This document shows, in pieces, positions 36,330-49,528 of a DNA stretch of 64,000 bases. The notes beneath the pieces are model-generated. The model searched no databases. It was not told where the DNA came from and saw only the letters and a list, made by a program, of their open reading frames with translations. Both the position numbers and the translations under genes were made by a program. How positions within the stretch are numbered: the stretch's first letter is position 1; the number at the start of each line of letters is the position of its first letter. Source of the DNA: Mrakia gelida (taxonomy: Eukaryota; Basidiomycota; Tremellomycetes; Cystofilobasidiales; Mrakiaceae); contig BRON01000007.1 of the NCBI GenBank assembly GCA_024345305.1, positions 434,001 to 498,000 of the forward strand. The letters run 5' to 3'.

Positions 36330-37865
36330 CTACCGACCCTTCCTCGAAACCGGCGCCGCCTGGGTCATCAACTCGTCCTCCACCAGCTCCTCCTGCTCAG
36401 CATCACTACTCCCTACCACCACCTTCGCCGTCGCCTTCGCCTTCCCCTTGTTCGTTCTCTGCCCATCAGCACTCTCATAATCGTCCACCAGGAACTCCGA
36501 CATCAACGCGTCGCCGTCGGGATCGGCATCCTCGTCGTCTTGATCCTCGTCCTCGTTCGCGTTCTCGTACGCCGACGGAGAGAGGAAGCGATGTTGCGAG
36601 GTTGGAGAGGGGGAGAGGTCGTTGGCGTTGGAGGGTGGGGAGGAAGGGAAGGGTGTGTGGCGACGGTTGGTGAATTCTCCTTGGGTTTGACGGCCGAGGA
36701 AGGAGTGAGGGGAGGAGGGAGGGGAGGATTGGGATCCTTGATGTTGAGAGGGAGAGGGAGGAGAGGAGTGTTGTTGTTGACTGTTGTGATGGGCTGCGAG
36801 GACTGCTTGGATCTCGAGTTGGGTTTGAGCGCCGAGGGAGGAAGGGGAGGTTTGGTTGGCGGAGGAGGTGAGGGAGGCGCGAGTCGCGTTGGAGTCCTGA
36901 CTTGATTCCTTCTCCGGTTCGACGAGGACTTCCGAGGCCGCGGCGAGTGGTGCTCGTGCTGGCGATGGTACTGCTCCTGAAGACGGCGAGGATCCTGACG
37001 ATGAAGAGCTCGCTCCTGCTCCTCCTCCGAACCCGAACCTCAACGCGTTCCCTCCAAACCCAAACACGCTCTTCTTCCCCAACGGCAGCGTCCCAAAGCC
37101 TCCCGACGTTCTCCTCTGCGGTGAAGGAGTTGCTCCAGCTGCTGGAGCTCCTGATGCTGGTGAGTGAGACGTCGAGGAGGACATGGTTGCTGGAGAGTTT
37201 GGGATGAGATCGGAGGTGGCGGAGAGGTCGGTGTGGGTTGAAGAAGGGACGACGGCTGTGGCTGATGCTGGTGCTGGAGTAGGAGGAGGGCCGAGAGAAG
37301 CTGGGAGCGGATAGTCGCTGGCAATTTGGGAAGGATTGATGTAAGGTTGGGCGAGGGACTCTTCCGTGTGATGGGAGAGGAAGGTGGATGGATGGGAGTG
37401 GGAGGAGGAGGTCGAGGGCTGAGAGACGAAGTTGGAGGTCGATGCTCGAGTTTGCTCGTGAACGAAGGTACCTGAGGGATAGAGGTACATGCAGGAAGCT
37501 AGTCAGCTATCGTCTAGTAGCAGATAAGCAGAATCTAGAAGGAGACGAAGCCAGAGAAGGTCGAAGGGAAGGTTGAGCTCGATCTCCTTCCTTCCCTCCC
37601 TCCCTCGACCCCTTCTTGTCTTCGTTTCTTCGCCATCCTGAGCTCGATCCACGGATGACTTGAACTCACCGAAGCCTTGACTCTCCTTCTCCCTCGCGTA
37701 CAACTGACCGTTCCTGATCTCTACGTCTAGATCCTCCGCTCTGATGAACTTCTCCTGCTTGATGTGGCCTTGGACGTGAGCTCGGAGGACTCCCTGCTCC
37801 GAGAACCTGTCCGTGCAGAACCCCCACTTGCACTGGAAAGGAAGCGAAGACGTCGAGGATGCCAT
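36330..37865 (-). CDS. Single C2H2 zinc-finger, low-complexity protein
   Basis: The product begins MASSTSSLPFQCKWGFC and contains one C2H2 finger, C-x4-C-x12-H-x3-H (residues about 12-35, ending LRAHVQGHI). One intron (donor after SQGFG, acceptor before TFVHEQTRAS) leads into a long exon. This exon is rich in serine, proline, alanine and glutamine, with a glycine/phenylalanine patch (KKSVFGFGGNALRFGFGGGA) and a strongly acidic segment (ENANEDEDQDDEDADPDGDA). It then has a lysine-rich stretch and ends TQAAPVSRKGR at TAG 36330-36332. A lone finger with disordered flanks suggests a nuclear or chromatin-associated role, but this is inference. The start is the first ATG before the finger; the upstream frame is intron-like. 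Confidence 0.75.
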
Positions 37866-38045
37866 CCAGTCGATAACGAGGAGGAGGGAAGAGAAAAGAA
37901 GGTGGGTTGGGGGATCGAGGTCGACGTTACGAGTCAGACGAAGGGAAGGGGAAGCTCGAAAGGAAGGAAGCTGAAGCTGAAGCTCGGAGGGCTCCTTCTC
38001 CTCTGCCTCCCACCCCCCTTCCTTTCTCGATATCTCACCCGAAAC

Positions 38046-39620
38046 ATGCAAGCACCTAGAGCATCGCGAGTGAATTTCCCCCGTGTTCTCTGGCGTGAGA
38101 ATGGAGCCGACGTCAACTACACCAGCTCACCTCCTCTCTCCTCCATCAGCTTCTCAACCGTCCCTCTCGAGATCGTGGAGCTCTTCGCCTTGAATCTCGT
38201 CGACGAGGACGCCTTCGAGGTTGAGCTCAGTGAAGATACAGCTACGGGCATGGAGGGAATCAAGAGGTCGTACAGGGATTTGAGTGCTCTCAGGCTGGTC
38301 TCCATGAGATGCGAGGTCAGATCAACCCTCCCTCCCCTCTCCGAGCGACTCTTTTCGAGCTGCTAACTATACTCCCCTTTCCTCCTACAGCTCGCCGCCA
38401 CTCCCCAGCTGTTCCGAAGAGTCATCATCCACCACGAATCCCCAGTGGATACATCCTCGGAGGAGGACGAGGGTGAAGCGATTCAAGAATCTCGTCAACT
38501 CCCCTCCCCCGTCGTCGCCGACTTCACCCTCGCTCTCTCCCAATCCACCCAGGATCTCGCTAGGTCCATCGAAACCCTCCGAATCATCGGAGACCTATCG
38601 GACGAACTCCTCACCAACCTCCTCCCTCTCGTTCCCCTCATGGCACGCCTTCGTCGAGTAGAACTCACACCCCTCCCTCTCAACTTCCTCACATCCCTCC
38701 CCTCCGACACGATCCTCGAAGTCGCCGAAACCGTCGAGCTTGGTCCAGGGATGGACAACAACCTCGAATCAGTCGGAGCCGGTTCTCTTTGAGCGCTCAC
38801 CGTGAGCTTCTCAGAAGAAGACTTCCGGCTCGAACGTCCTCTTCCTTTCCTCGACCTTCACCTTCCCCAAAGCCTCACCAAGCTGTACATTCAGGCATCG
38901 ACGCAAACCCTTCACCTCTCCCTCGGTACTCCCGTCCCCTCTCTTCAAACCCTCACCATCTCAGGAGACTGCAACGACGCGAAACCGTTCGAACGCTTCT
39001 TCGCAACCCAAGGTCGGTTCATCACCTCCCTCGCCCTCTTTGGAAACGAGATGGAACGAAACTTCCCCGGCGCTCGCGGAGGTCAGCGATATCGAAACTC
39101 CCGCGGTCACCCAGCAGCTCAAATGGCTCTGGCAGCCATCCGACGCATCCTCCCCGTCCTCGACGCCGTCCCAAACCTCCAACCCCTCTCCCTCTACGAC
39201 ACCCACGTCCGCTACCTCCTCTCCTCCTTCCGACACCCGAACATTCATACCATTGAAGTCTACCCAGACGTGATCGTCCCGAGGGTGTTCAGCTTCCTCC
39301 TCATTCCTCTTGGCGCCGTCGTTTCTGCCTTGGAGCAGGAGGAGGAGGAGGACATCAAGCGGTCGTTCCCTTCGCTGAAGACGATCAGGTTTCAAGAAGG
39401 ATGGAGCTGGAAGAGGATTCTGGAGGTGATTCGGGAGGGAGGCCGAGAGAGGTTGAGGAAACGGCTGTTGAGGAGGGTAGATCTGAGGTTCTTCGATGGA
39501 GAGGGAGTTGAGTGGGACGGGGAGAGGATGGAGAAGGGTCTGCCTGATTGCGAGTCGGAGGATGGCGACTACTACGACGAGTCGGAAGAGGAGGGATCCG
39601 AAGATGAGGAGCAGGAGTAG
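38046..39620 (+). CDS. F-box/LRR-like protein with a probable intron covering an in-frame TGA
   Basis: The N-terminal part reads FSTVPLEIVELFALNLVDED, an F-box-like start (L-P-x-E-I-x-x-x-I), and continues YRDLSALRLVSMRCELAATP and QLFRRVIIHH, typical of fungal F-box proteins with degenerate leucine-rich repeats. Later segments such as LPQSLTKLYIQASTQTLHLS and VPSLQTLTISGDC support the LRR reading. The C-terminus is very acidic (EEEGSEDEEQE, TAG at 39618-39620). Intron 1 is 38316-38390. A TGA at 38790-38792 lies in frame between the two halves. Removing 38743-38814 (GTCCAG donor, CTCAC branch, CAG acceptor, 72 nt) restores a continuous frame, VEL-EEDFRLERP. An alternative is a true stop with a degenerating 3' half. 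Such proteins usually recruit substrates to SCF ubiquitin ligases. Confidence 0.65.
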
Positions 39621-40615
39621 GCTGGGCGTGAGGAGGATGTCGACGCGTTCGGACTCAAGCTTCGGACTCGGTGATTTTTCAACTTCCTTCGCTTCTCCTC
39701 TACTCAACCTCAGCTGACCCCACCGTTTCTTTGTCTCTTAACCAGGTCGTCGAAGCACGGGTCAGCTCGTTTTGCCATCGCTTGAGCGCTCGAGATCATC
39801 ACCGTCGACGCGTCTTCGTTCTCGATTAGCTGTTTTCGTCCTGTGAGTCCTTCCCCCCCCTTCCCGTCCCTTCTTTTGCCCTTCGAGAACTTGGAACTGA
39901 CTGTCTATACCACTCGCACCAGGGCTCGGTCGTCTTGCTTAGATCAGATGCGACTTACGATAACATCTCGACCGCGAACGGACTTTTCGTTCCCTTCCCT
40001 GTACCCTACTCTCAAACTTTGTACTTCACCCCTTCTCTCCAGCAGCACGCATCGACCCCGATCGTCTGCGCCATGATTCGTAATGAAGTAGCACCTCCGA
40101 GCTTTCCAGGAGAACGGGACTGGCAGGTGAGCTCGCGTCGCTCCTCGTTCCTTCATCCCGACGCTGATTCGATCCCTCGTTTTCTGCTCTATTTCTCGAG
40201 CTCGTACATCGCCTTCTTATGCAGGGCGGCTCTCGATCTTATCTTCTGGAATCAGCTTGAACGAGATCTCTGGGATCCGACGTGAAGGAAGAGGACAAGA
40301 CCGAGCCGAGACCGAAGCGAACCCTCGACGACGCGGTGAGTTCGACTCTTGCTGTTCTCGACGAGCCTGCGAGATTCGTGTCATCTTGCCACGACCTGAC
40401 TCAATCCTATCCCCATACGTACGTCCCTCCCCTTCCCTACAGAACGAGAAGCGCCTCGGTCATGACGCGTCTCTCACCGAGACGGGCAGGGCTCGGGTGA
40501 GCTCAAACGATTGGCTTCCCATCGGGAGCTCGATGGAGCTGCTTTTTCATTGTCGTTCTCCCCTCAACCACCACCCCAACCCTCTCGACATCCCCATCAG
40601 CAGGTTCTCCAAGCC
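39621..40615. other. Long, apparently multi-intron leader region upstream of the ABC transporter
   Basis: Repeated GTGAG...CTGAC...AG patterns occur on the plus strand here: donor near 39842, acceptor at 39922, donor at 40127, acceptor at 40224, donor near 40336, acceptor near 40441, donor near 40497, acceptor near 40602. These resemble real introns. The intervening exon pieces show one open frame (see separate entry) but mostly no sustained coding. The simplest reading is a heavily spliced 5' untranslated leader for the transporter. Confidence 0.45.
39923..40260 (+). other. Possible small spliced ORF in the transporter leader
   Basis: Two exon-like pieces (39923-40126 and 40225-40260) join in phase. 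They read SDATYDNISTANGLFVPFPV, then PYSQTLYFTPSLQQHAS, then FPGERDWQ-GGSRSYLLESA and a stop at 40258-40260. No ATG opens the frame inside the first piece, so its start would lie in an earlier exon that I could not fix. It could be a short separate gene, an upstream ORF, or chance. Confidence 0.25.
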
Positions 40616-43600
40616 ATGGAATCTCTAGGTCGACCTCTCTCGTGGAATCAATCGAACGACATCAACCAACCCTCGCAAAGGCCATCCACCGAGCTCAACA
40701 CTTCCTCCTCCTCCCCCTCGCCTTCCTCGCCCTCTCCTCCCTTGCTCTCGCCCAAGCACTCCCAGAACCTGGATCGAAGCGATACGGAGACCGCCACTTC
40801 TTCTTCTCACGGTCAAGACGAGCCGATCGGATCCAAGGAGGAGGGAGGAGAGCAGAAGAGGAAGGAGAAAGAAGGTGCGATCGACGACGACGGATCGAAG
40901 CAGGTTTCGACGAGCTCGAAGAAGAAGAACGAGTCTTCTGCCTCCTCGTCTTCTGCTGGAGACGACGACAAGGACAAGTGGACTTTCAGGAAACAGCTTC
41001 AGGTCAGCTCTACTTTCTCTTTCTCTCTCTCTTGCCTCGATCCTCGTTGGCGAGCGAGGTCCAAAACAAACAAACCTGATCCCTCCCTCCCTGCCTCCCT
41101 CCTTGCACGAATCATTCTGCAGAAAGATCAAGATCTCCTCTCCTCCCACACCGGTCTCCCCTCCACTCGCTCCATCCCACTCTCCTACGCCCATCTCTGC
41201 GTTCGAGGCGCTGGAGGCGACGGGAACGTCGAATTCGCACCCACCGTCGGTTCGATGTTCATGCCCTGGTCAGGGAAGAACGACGCGAAGAAGGCTGCTA
41301 AGCTTCATGATGCGAAGGCAGCGGAGGATAGGGATGCTTCGTCGAAGGAGAAGAAGACTGGAGATGAGGAGGGAGAGAAGGAGAAGGCTTCGAAGGAAAA
41401 TTTGAAGAAGGGAGAGAGGTGAGTCGCGATCGTTCTGAGTCGCCGTCGTCTCCCTCTCTCTCTCGAGCTTCCCATTTCGGACGCGACTTCGCGACGACTT
41501 CTTGGTTCGTCTCATAGATACCTGCTTCATGATTTCAACGGACTCGTCAAGTCTGGGGAGATGATGCTCGTCGTCGTGAGTGGACTTTCCTCTCTTCTTC
41601 TTTCGTTCTTTGTCCCCGATCGTCGACTCACCAAACCTCCCTCTTCCTTTCGTTCTGTCTCAGGGTCGACCCGGATCTGGGTGCACTACCTTCTTGAAGG
41701 CTCTCGCCGGTCTCACTGAAGGATTTGCCGGGGTCGATGGAGAGATCAAGTGTGAGTGTCGTCTCGTCTCGTCCTTCCCAACTCTTCTCGCTCACCACGA
41801 ATCTGCTTTTCGAAACGCATCGCTGATCTTGTTGTTGCCTTTTGCAGACGGAACCATGAGCTCGAAGAAGGAGCTCAAGCCTTATCAAGGGCAGGTCATC
41901 TTCAACAGTGAGGATGATATTCACGTGAGTCTCGATCTCTCCTTCCCCGTCCGCGTTTTCGACGCGTCGTTCTGACTCGACGTTCTTCCCCTTTCAGTTC
42001 CCCAACCTCGCCGTCGGTCACACTCTCGACTTCGCTCTTCAGAACAACACTCCTGCTCCCGACGCTCGACCTCCCAAGGAAGACGGAAGCATCCCGTCCT
42101 CCGACGAGTACGACGCGAAGTTCAAGGCCGAGCTCCTCAAGATCTTCGGCCTCGAGCACACCAACGACACCAAGGTCGGAGACGAGTACGTTCGAGGAGT
42201 CAGTGGAGGAGAGAAGAAGCGAGTTTCGATCGCCGAAGTGTGAGTCCCATGGCTTCTCGTTCCCTTCTCGACGAGCTCGTCGCGTTCACCAGCTGAAGTT
42301 CTCTCCTCCCTCGTCAGCTTGACTTCTCGAGCCTCGGTTCAACTCTGGGACAACGCGACTCGAGGACTCGACGCCAACACCGCTCTCTCATACGCTCAGA
42401 TCATGAGGGATCTCACCGACGTCTCGAGAAACACGACCGTCATCTCGCTCTGTGAGTCTCTCGCGTCCGACGCTCTCTTTTCCCTCGCTCGCTGACACGC
42501 CTCTTTCCGCCTGTTTTTCTCCTCTTCAGATCAAGCTGGAAACCAGATCTACAAGCTCTTCGACAAGGTCACCGTCATCGCCAAGGGAGAGATCCTCTAC
42601 TACGGACCTCGAGATCAAGCGAAGGGATACTTCGAGGAAATGGGATTCGAGTGTCTGGACGGAGCCAACGTCGCCGATTTGTGAGTCTTTCGTCGTACTC
42701 GGGTCGTCGTGAACTCAACGCTGACCCTCCTTCCTCCCCTCTTCTCGATCCAAAGCCTCACTGGAGTCACCGTCATGTCCGAGCGGAAGATCAAGGAGGG
42801 ATTCGAGGCCAAGATCCCTACTCGAATCGCCGACTTCGCCTCTCGATACCGCTCCTCGGATATCTGCAAGCAGATGCAGGAGGAGCTCGATCATCATCTC
42901 GCCGACGAGGAAGGAATGGAGAAGGAGACTCGAGCTCTTCAGGACGTCGTCGAGAGGGAGAAACACAAGAGCGCGATCAAAAGTCAGCCTCAGACCGTTG
43001 GCTTCGGAAGGCAGGTCACCAACGCTCTTCAGAGGGAGTACCGTCAGAGATGGGGAGATCAGGTGAGTGCTCGACAGCTCGAGTGCCGCGTCGTTTCGTC
43101 TCGTTCGGAAACTGATCCTCGCTCGTTGAACTTTCCTCCTCGAACCATCACCAGTACACCCTCTGGGCTCGACAATTGACTACTCTCGTTCAGTCCCTCA
43201 TCGTCGGAAGTCTCTTCTACTCAATGCCCCTCACGACCGGTGGCCTCTTCACGCGAGGAGGAGTCTGTTTCTTGAGTTTACTCTGTGAGTCGACGATGTC
43301 CTTTCCTCTCGAAGTCGACGCGTCCTTTCATGTCGACTTTTCGCGTTATTTGCTGATCAGTGGCTCTCTTTCGTTTTTCGCAGTCCCATCGCTTATCTCC
43401 CTCGCCGAAACTACGGCAGCCTTCGAAGGTCGAGCTGTGATGGCGAAGCATAAAGGGTGAGAATCGTCGAGCTTTCGACATCGTCTCTCTCTCGTCCCGG
43501 TTACTCACCTGCTTTCTGCCTCGTCTTTCATCCTCAGCTTCTCGATGTATCGACCCTCCGCCGTCATGCTCGCTCAAACTCTCGCCGACCTTCCCATCTT

Positions 43601-46600
43601 CCTCGTCCAGTTCGCTATCTTCTGCCTGATCAGTTACTTCGTGCGTCGACGCGAATCCTCCCTTACGCTTCATTGCAAAAGCAGCGCTGAATTTTCTTCA
43701 TCTTCATCAGATGACTGGACTTCGTCAACAACCTGGACCGTTCTTTATCTTCTACCTCTTCGTCTGTTCGTTCGATCTCTCCACATCGTCCCGCTCGCCT
43801 CGCGTCGTCTCGATTTCGCTGACCTTCCGTTCTCCACTTTGCTGCCGTGGATCTCCAGACGTCACCACTCTGAGCACAACAGCCTTCTTCCGATTCATCG
43901 GTTCGATGTTTGGAAGCTTCCAAGGCGCCTCGAAGGGTGAGTCTCGAACTCGTTCGAGTTCGATGGAACTTCCTGAGCTGACCTTCCTTCTTTCTCTGCG
44001 AACAGTCTCTGGATTCACTTTCTCCGTGCTCGTGACCTAGTGAGTCCCGAACGTCCTCGACGTCGAGAGTGCTTCTCGAGCTGACCTTATTTCTTACGTC
44101 TCGACCAGCGCTGGCTACATCATTTCGACGACACAGATGAAGCCCTGGTTCGGATGGCTTCGTTGGCTCGATCCCATCTACTACTCCTTTGAGGCGTTGA
44201 TGTCGAACGAGTTCACGGGTCAGACCTTCCAGTGTGCTCCGAATCAGCTCGTTCCCTACGGAGAAGGTTACACCACGGGAAGCAACCAGGGTTGTGCGAT
44301 TGCTGGTTCTGTCGCTGGAGTGAGCCGACGCGTTCTCTTTTTACTTGCATCCTTCCCGACGCGATCAATTTCTGACTCCCCGGTTCCTCTTCCAGTCCAC
44401 CTCCCTCTCTGGGACCACCTACATCTCGACCTCGCTGGCTCTCTATCGATCTCACCTGTGGAGGTGAGCCTGTTCGAGCTCTCGGTGTCGAATCGCGTAC
44501 GCGAACGACGCTGAACCTTTTCCCTCCTCTCTTCCCCTCTCTAGGAACTTCGGAATCGTCATCGCGCTCTGGCTCTTCTTCGTCGCCCTTACCTGCATCG
44601 GTACCGAGCGTCTTCCAGGAGCTGGATCAGCCAGTTCGTCCCAAGATTCTCAACTTCCGCTCGACTTCAACATCCGCTCGACGGCTCGCACCTGACCTCT
44701 CCCTTTCTCCGTCTCTTTCTCGCAGAGGCCGTTCTTCTCTACAAGCGTGGAGGAGGAGGAAAGTTCATCAAAGCTGCCAACAAGAACGGGACTGGACCTC
44801 GAGACGAAGAGGAAGGTTCCTCGGACTCTCAGCCAACGGAGGAGCCCTCAGGTCGACGCGAGAAGGATAAGAGCTCGAAGGACGGCGTCCACGCCTCCAA
44901 CTCGGTCTTCACCTGGTCCAAGCTTACTTACAAGGTCGGATCGGGAGACAAGGAGATTACCCTTCTGCAGGACGTTCAGGGATGGTGCAAACCAGGGACA
45001 TTGACAGCGTGAGTCCGATTTTTTCGAGCGAAACGACGCGCGTTCGAAATCGCTTCGAGCTGAGTGCTGATCCTTCGACGTTTGATTTCCATGCAGCCTT
45101 ATGGGAGCCTCAGGTGAGTCATTCCAAACGCTGAGTTTCAAACGCTGAGCTTCGAGTCGAGCTTCGAGTTGCGCTGACTCTATGTTCTCTCTTTCGCGTC
45201 CTCATCAGGTGCCGGGAAGACGACTCTCCTCGACTGCCTTGCTCAGAGGAAGGACGAGGGAGTGCTTCACGGAGAGGTACTTGTCAACGGTCAACCTCTC
45301 CCGCTCTCCTTCCAGAGGACGACAGGCTTCTGCGAACAGGTCGACGTTCATCTCCCCCAAGCGACGGTCAGGGAGGCTCTCGAATTCAGGTCAGTCTCCG
45401 TTGCTTCGCTTCGATCGAACTTTCGGAAGACTGATCACGCTCTCCATCCTCGCCAGTGCTATGCTTCGACAGCCTCGGAGCACTCCTGCTAAGGAGCGAA
45501 TCGCCTACGTAGATACCATCATCGAATTACTCGAGCTACACGATATCGAGGACGCGATCATCGGAGGTGAGTCTCTTCGTCTGGCTCCTTTCCCTTCTCG
45601 TCGCGTAACGCGATTCTGATTCTCCTTTTTCGCAGTACCCGGAGCTGGACTCGGAATTGAGCAAAGGAAACGTCTCACGTCAGTCCTCGCCTCTTGATCC
45701 TCTTTCCCCTCGCGATCCTGACTCTCTCGCATCCTCCCTTCTGCAGAATCGGAGTCGAACTCGTCTCGAAACCTCTCCTCCTCTTCCTCGACGAGCCTAC
45801 TTCCGTAAGCTCTGATCGTAGCTCTTCGAGAGGTAGCAACTCAACTAACCTCCTATCCTTTCCTCCGTATCCGCAGGGTCTCGACGGACAGTCCAGTTTC
45901 CTCATCATCTCCTTCCTTCGACGACTTGTAGAGGCCGGCCAAGCCTGCGTAGCTGTCATCCACCAACCTTCCGCATCCCTTTTCGCTGAGTTCGACGATC
46001 TCCTCCTCATGAAGAAGGGAGGAAAGACGGTTTACTGTGAGCAGCAGCCACCTCTTTTGAACTTCGCGTTGCACCGCGATCTGACCTCCGTTCCTTTCTT
46101 CTTGCAGTCGGGAAGATCGACAAGCTCCCCGAGTACTTCGAGAAGGAGAACGTCAAGATCCCTTCGGGCGTCAACCCAGCCGAGTTCAGTAAGTATCTTG
46201 AGCGCTTTTCCTTCCTCGTCGATTCCTCGTCGACTTGACTGACTCGACTCGACTTCCTAGTGATCGACGTCGTCTCTGGCGACCTCAGCAAAGGACGAGA
46301 TTGGTCTCAAGTCTGGCTCGAGTCCGACAACTGCTCAGAAGTCTCGAAGGAAATCGAGCGACTCAACTCGGAGAACAAGGACAAGAAGTCGGACGACCCT
46401 GAGGACGGGAACGAGTTCGCCTCGACCACGATGACCCAGCTTCGACTCGTCACTCAACGAGCCTCGACTCAGGTGAGCTGGGCCTTTTCTCTCTCTGCGC
46501 CTCTTCCCCAACCTCGCTGACTCTTCGACTCGTTCTCGCACCATCCAGCTCTGGCGAGACACCGAGTACATCAGCAGCAAAATTGGTCTGCATATCGGCT

Positions 46601-48499
46601 CAGCAATCTTCAACGGTTTCTCGTTCTGGATGATAGGGAACTCCTACGCCGACTTGCAGGCTCGACTCTTCACCATCTTCCAGGTGAGTCGGCTTGTTGT
46701 TTTCTTCTCCTCCCGTCCCGCGCTGACCTCCTTCCCCGATCTTGCTTTCGCTCAGTTCATCTTCGTCGCACGTGAGTTCAAGCCATTCCTTCCTTTGACC
46801 GAATATCGACCTGACTCTCTCTTTCTCCTCTTCAACAGCCGGAGTTATCGCTCAGGGTCAGTTTCGTTTCCCTCCCCGCCGCGTCGCGTCGCGTCTCGCG
46901 TGTTTCTGATACTTTCCTTCTCTTCTTTCCCTCATTCAGTTCAACCCAAATTCATCGCCAACAGAGATATCTTCGAGGTGAGCCCATAACCCGGTCTGAG
47001 CGGCGGGGAGGAAGTCGAATCGGACGAAGCTCGACTGCTCCGCTGACCCATCTCGTTCTCCTTCCTCTCTGAACCAGGCTCGAGAAAAGAAGGCCAAGCT
47101 GTACGGATGGCAAGCTTTCATTCTCGGTGAGATCGTCGCCGAGATTCCCTACCTCGCCGTCTGTGCGCTTCTCTACTTTGCCCCGTGGTTCGTCTCGCGG
47201 CTCCTTCGTCCACTATGCATCTCCTCTCGCCCTCGCTAACCGTTCTCACTGCCTCTTCTCGTTATACAGGTATGCTGTCGTCGGCTTCTCGTTCCGTCCC
47301 GGAGTCGCAGGCCCCGTTTTCCTCGAGATGGTGAGCACAAGTTTGCGCTCGTTCTTTCCTCTCGCGTTTCTGCGTCCTGCGAGTTTACTCGATGAGAATC
47401 AGGAGAGCTCACCTTCCCTCTCATACTCATCTTCACAGTTCTTGTACGAGCTCTTGTACACTGGAATCGGACAGTTCGTTGCTGCTTACGCTCCCAACGC
47501 GACCGTCAGTCTTTCCCACTTCCCCTCGACGCTCACTTCTCTTCCTCGTCCTGACTCCTTCCCTCTTGCTCCCCATCAGTTCGCCGCTCTGGTCAACCCT
47601 CTTCTCATCGGAGTCTTGGTTTCGTTCTCGGGTGTGCTGGTCCCCTACCCTCAAATCACGGCTGTGAGTTTGGCACGGACGGTTCGATTCGCGAGTGACG
47701 CGACGGCAAGCTGAGTTTTCTTCCCTTTCTGCAGTTCTGGCGCTACTGGCTTTACTACCTCAACCCATTTAACTAGTACATTCAATTCTCGATTCCTTCT
47801 TCGACGCTCGCTCGCTGACCCGCCTCGTCTTTCTTCTCAATCAGTCTCATGGGTGCCATGCTCATCTTCCCTAGTACGTTCGAGCTCTCATCCCTTCTTA
47901 CACGCTCGCTCGCTGACCCATCTCGTCTTTCGACTCACTCAGTCTGGGATGTCAAGGTCCAGTGCAGGGATCAGGAGCTCGGACGATTCACTCCTCCCTC
48001 CGGCCAGACTTGCGGACAGTACATGGCTCCCTTCCTCGCTCAGAACCCGGGCTACATCGTCGACGACGTGAGTTTTCCCACTTCCTCCACCTTTCTCTTC
48101 GCCGAGCGACCGAGCTCATCCTTTCCCTCTCTTCTCAGAACGCAACGGACGAGTGCGCGTACTGCGTGTATTCCAAGGGATCCGACTACCTCGCCACTCT
48201 CAACCTCTCCAAGCACATCTACGGCTGGAGGGATATCTGCATCACCTTCCTCTTCGTCTTGTCGTCTTGTGAGTCCACCTCGAAACCGTCCTCGTTTGGT
48301 CGAGTTCGAAGCTGACTCTCGATCTCTTTCTCTCGCTTTTACAGACGGCCTCGTCTTCCTTCTTATGAAGCTCCGAAGCAAGAAGACCAAAGCTGCTGTT
48401 CGTCGCGTTTCCCGCCCCTCGCTCGCTCGCGCCCTCGTTCCTCTTCGCGTCCCACTGACCTTCTTCCCTCGACTCGCATTTTCACATCCACAGAACTAG
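40616..48499 (+). CDS. PDR/ABCG-type full-size ABC transporter
   Basis: A plasma-membrane-type exporter of the fungal pleiotropic drug resistance family; substrate unknown. The layout is NBD1-TMD1-NBD2-TMD2. NBD1 has the PDR-typical degenerate Walker [13 protein letters not shown] (Cys replacing the catalytic Lys), signature [13 protein letters not shown] and Walker B region [18 protein letters not shown]2 has a canonical Walker [13 protein letters not shown], the degenerate signature [13 protein letters not shown] and Walker [17 protein letters not shown]. This is the usual asymmetric pair of the family. Several membrane segments are visible, for example [31 protein letters not shown] and [19 protein letters not shown]. 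The serine-rich N-terminus starts [14 protein letters not shown]. About 30 introns split the gene, some falling inside tyrosine codons (TA|GT), which mimics stops. Ends SKKTKAAN with TAG at 48497-48499. Confidence 0.93.
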
Positions 48500-49528
48500 A
48501 ACCCCGTCACCGAACTCGTCAAATTACATCGAACTCTACAACCTTCATAGAACTCTCTACTCATCCTAATCTGCATCCATGCCTCTGCTCTCCTTCGACT
48601 CTTCTCCCTCGCGTCATCGTGTCGCGTCGAGTTTGATCTTGCTCGCTCTTCTGCGAACCGCGAGCTCGGAGTCTGGCAGCTGTGAACGCACACCTGAGCC
48701 CATCAGTTCGCTTTTTCTTTATCTCTTCGTTGACTGGGTGAGGGCCTCAACAACTCGCGAATCGTCGAGTCGAAGAACGGAGACGACGCGCCTTCCCGCC
48801 TCTAACGACGCGTGAAAACGAGAGACACGTTTTCGACGAGATTGACTCACGCGGCATGAACGAGAGCGCATGCAACTCTCAACGATGGGAGGCTGTACAT
48901 AAACGATACACCTCGAAGGACCTGAGCTCGTCAGGACCGAGATCAGTCCTTCAAACGTGGGGGAAGGTTGAGTCGAGTCGCGTCGAAGCTTGCCTCAGGG
49001 GACCTCTTTCAGATGCCAGATCCTCGCTTCACCTCCCCTCTACGTCTCACCGTCGTCAGCTCTTCCACTGTCGGTGTCAGCGAACCCCTCACGTCGACCT
49101 CGACCAGTTTTACTGAGATGGAAGTCGGCTTCGGAATGATTGAGGTTCGGAATTCGGGGTCGCCGTTTCCCCATTCTCGTTCGAGGACTCCTCCTTCTCT
49201 CCGTTCCTTCTCCCCAACAAGCAGCGAGCGAGCGAGCTCAGAGAGCAGTCACGCTCGTCACGCTCTCCCTCGACCTCGAAGCTCTCCCCAAAAACCTTCC
49301 CTCTCCTCTCTCAGTCCTCCAACAATCAACAAACGCGTCGAATCGATCTTCCCGCCTCTTCCCGCCCTCCCCTAACTCTCTTCTCCTCTCCTCTCTCAGC
49401 TCATGCGCTCACGAGCCCAACCGACCAGCCACCTCTCCTTTCACCGCCCTACTCATCTCGTGCCCTCGAAATCTCGCTCCTCGACTACAAAAGCCGCTCG
49501 TCTCCCTCCCTCCCAGGTTTTGTTTCTC
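48500..49528. other. Intergenic region upstream of U2 snRNA
   Basis: This holds the transporter's 3' flank and presumably the U2 promoter. The sequence becomes pyrimidine-rich toward 49528. An inverted repeat GAAGGAC...GTCCTTC lies near 48914-48951. No protein gene is supported. Confidence 0.5.

Noticed and set aside
47771..47780. Apparent TAG stop in the second transmembrane half of the ABC transporter (after NPFN)
   Set aside because: The codon is split by an intron: TA|GTACAT donor joins to T-CTC-ATG, giving Tyr-Leu-Met in a conserved NPFNYLMG block. Not a pseudogene.
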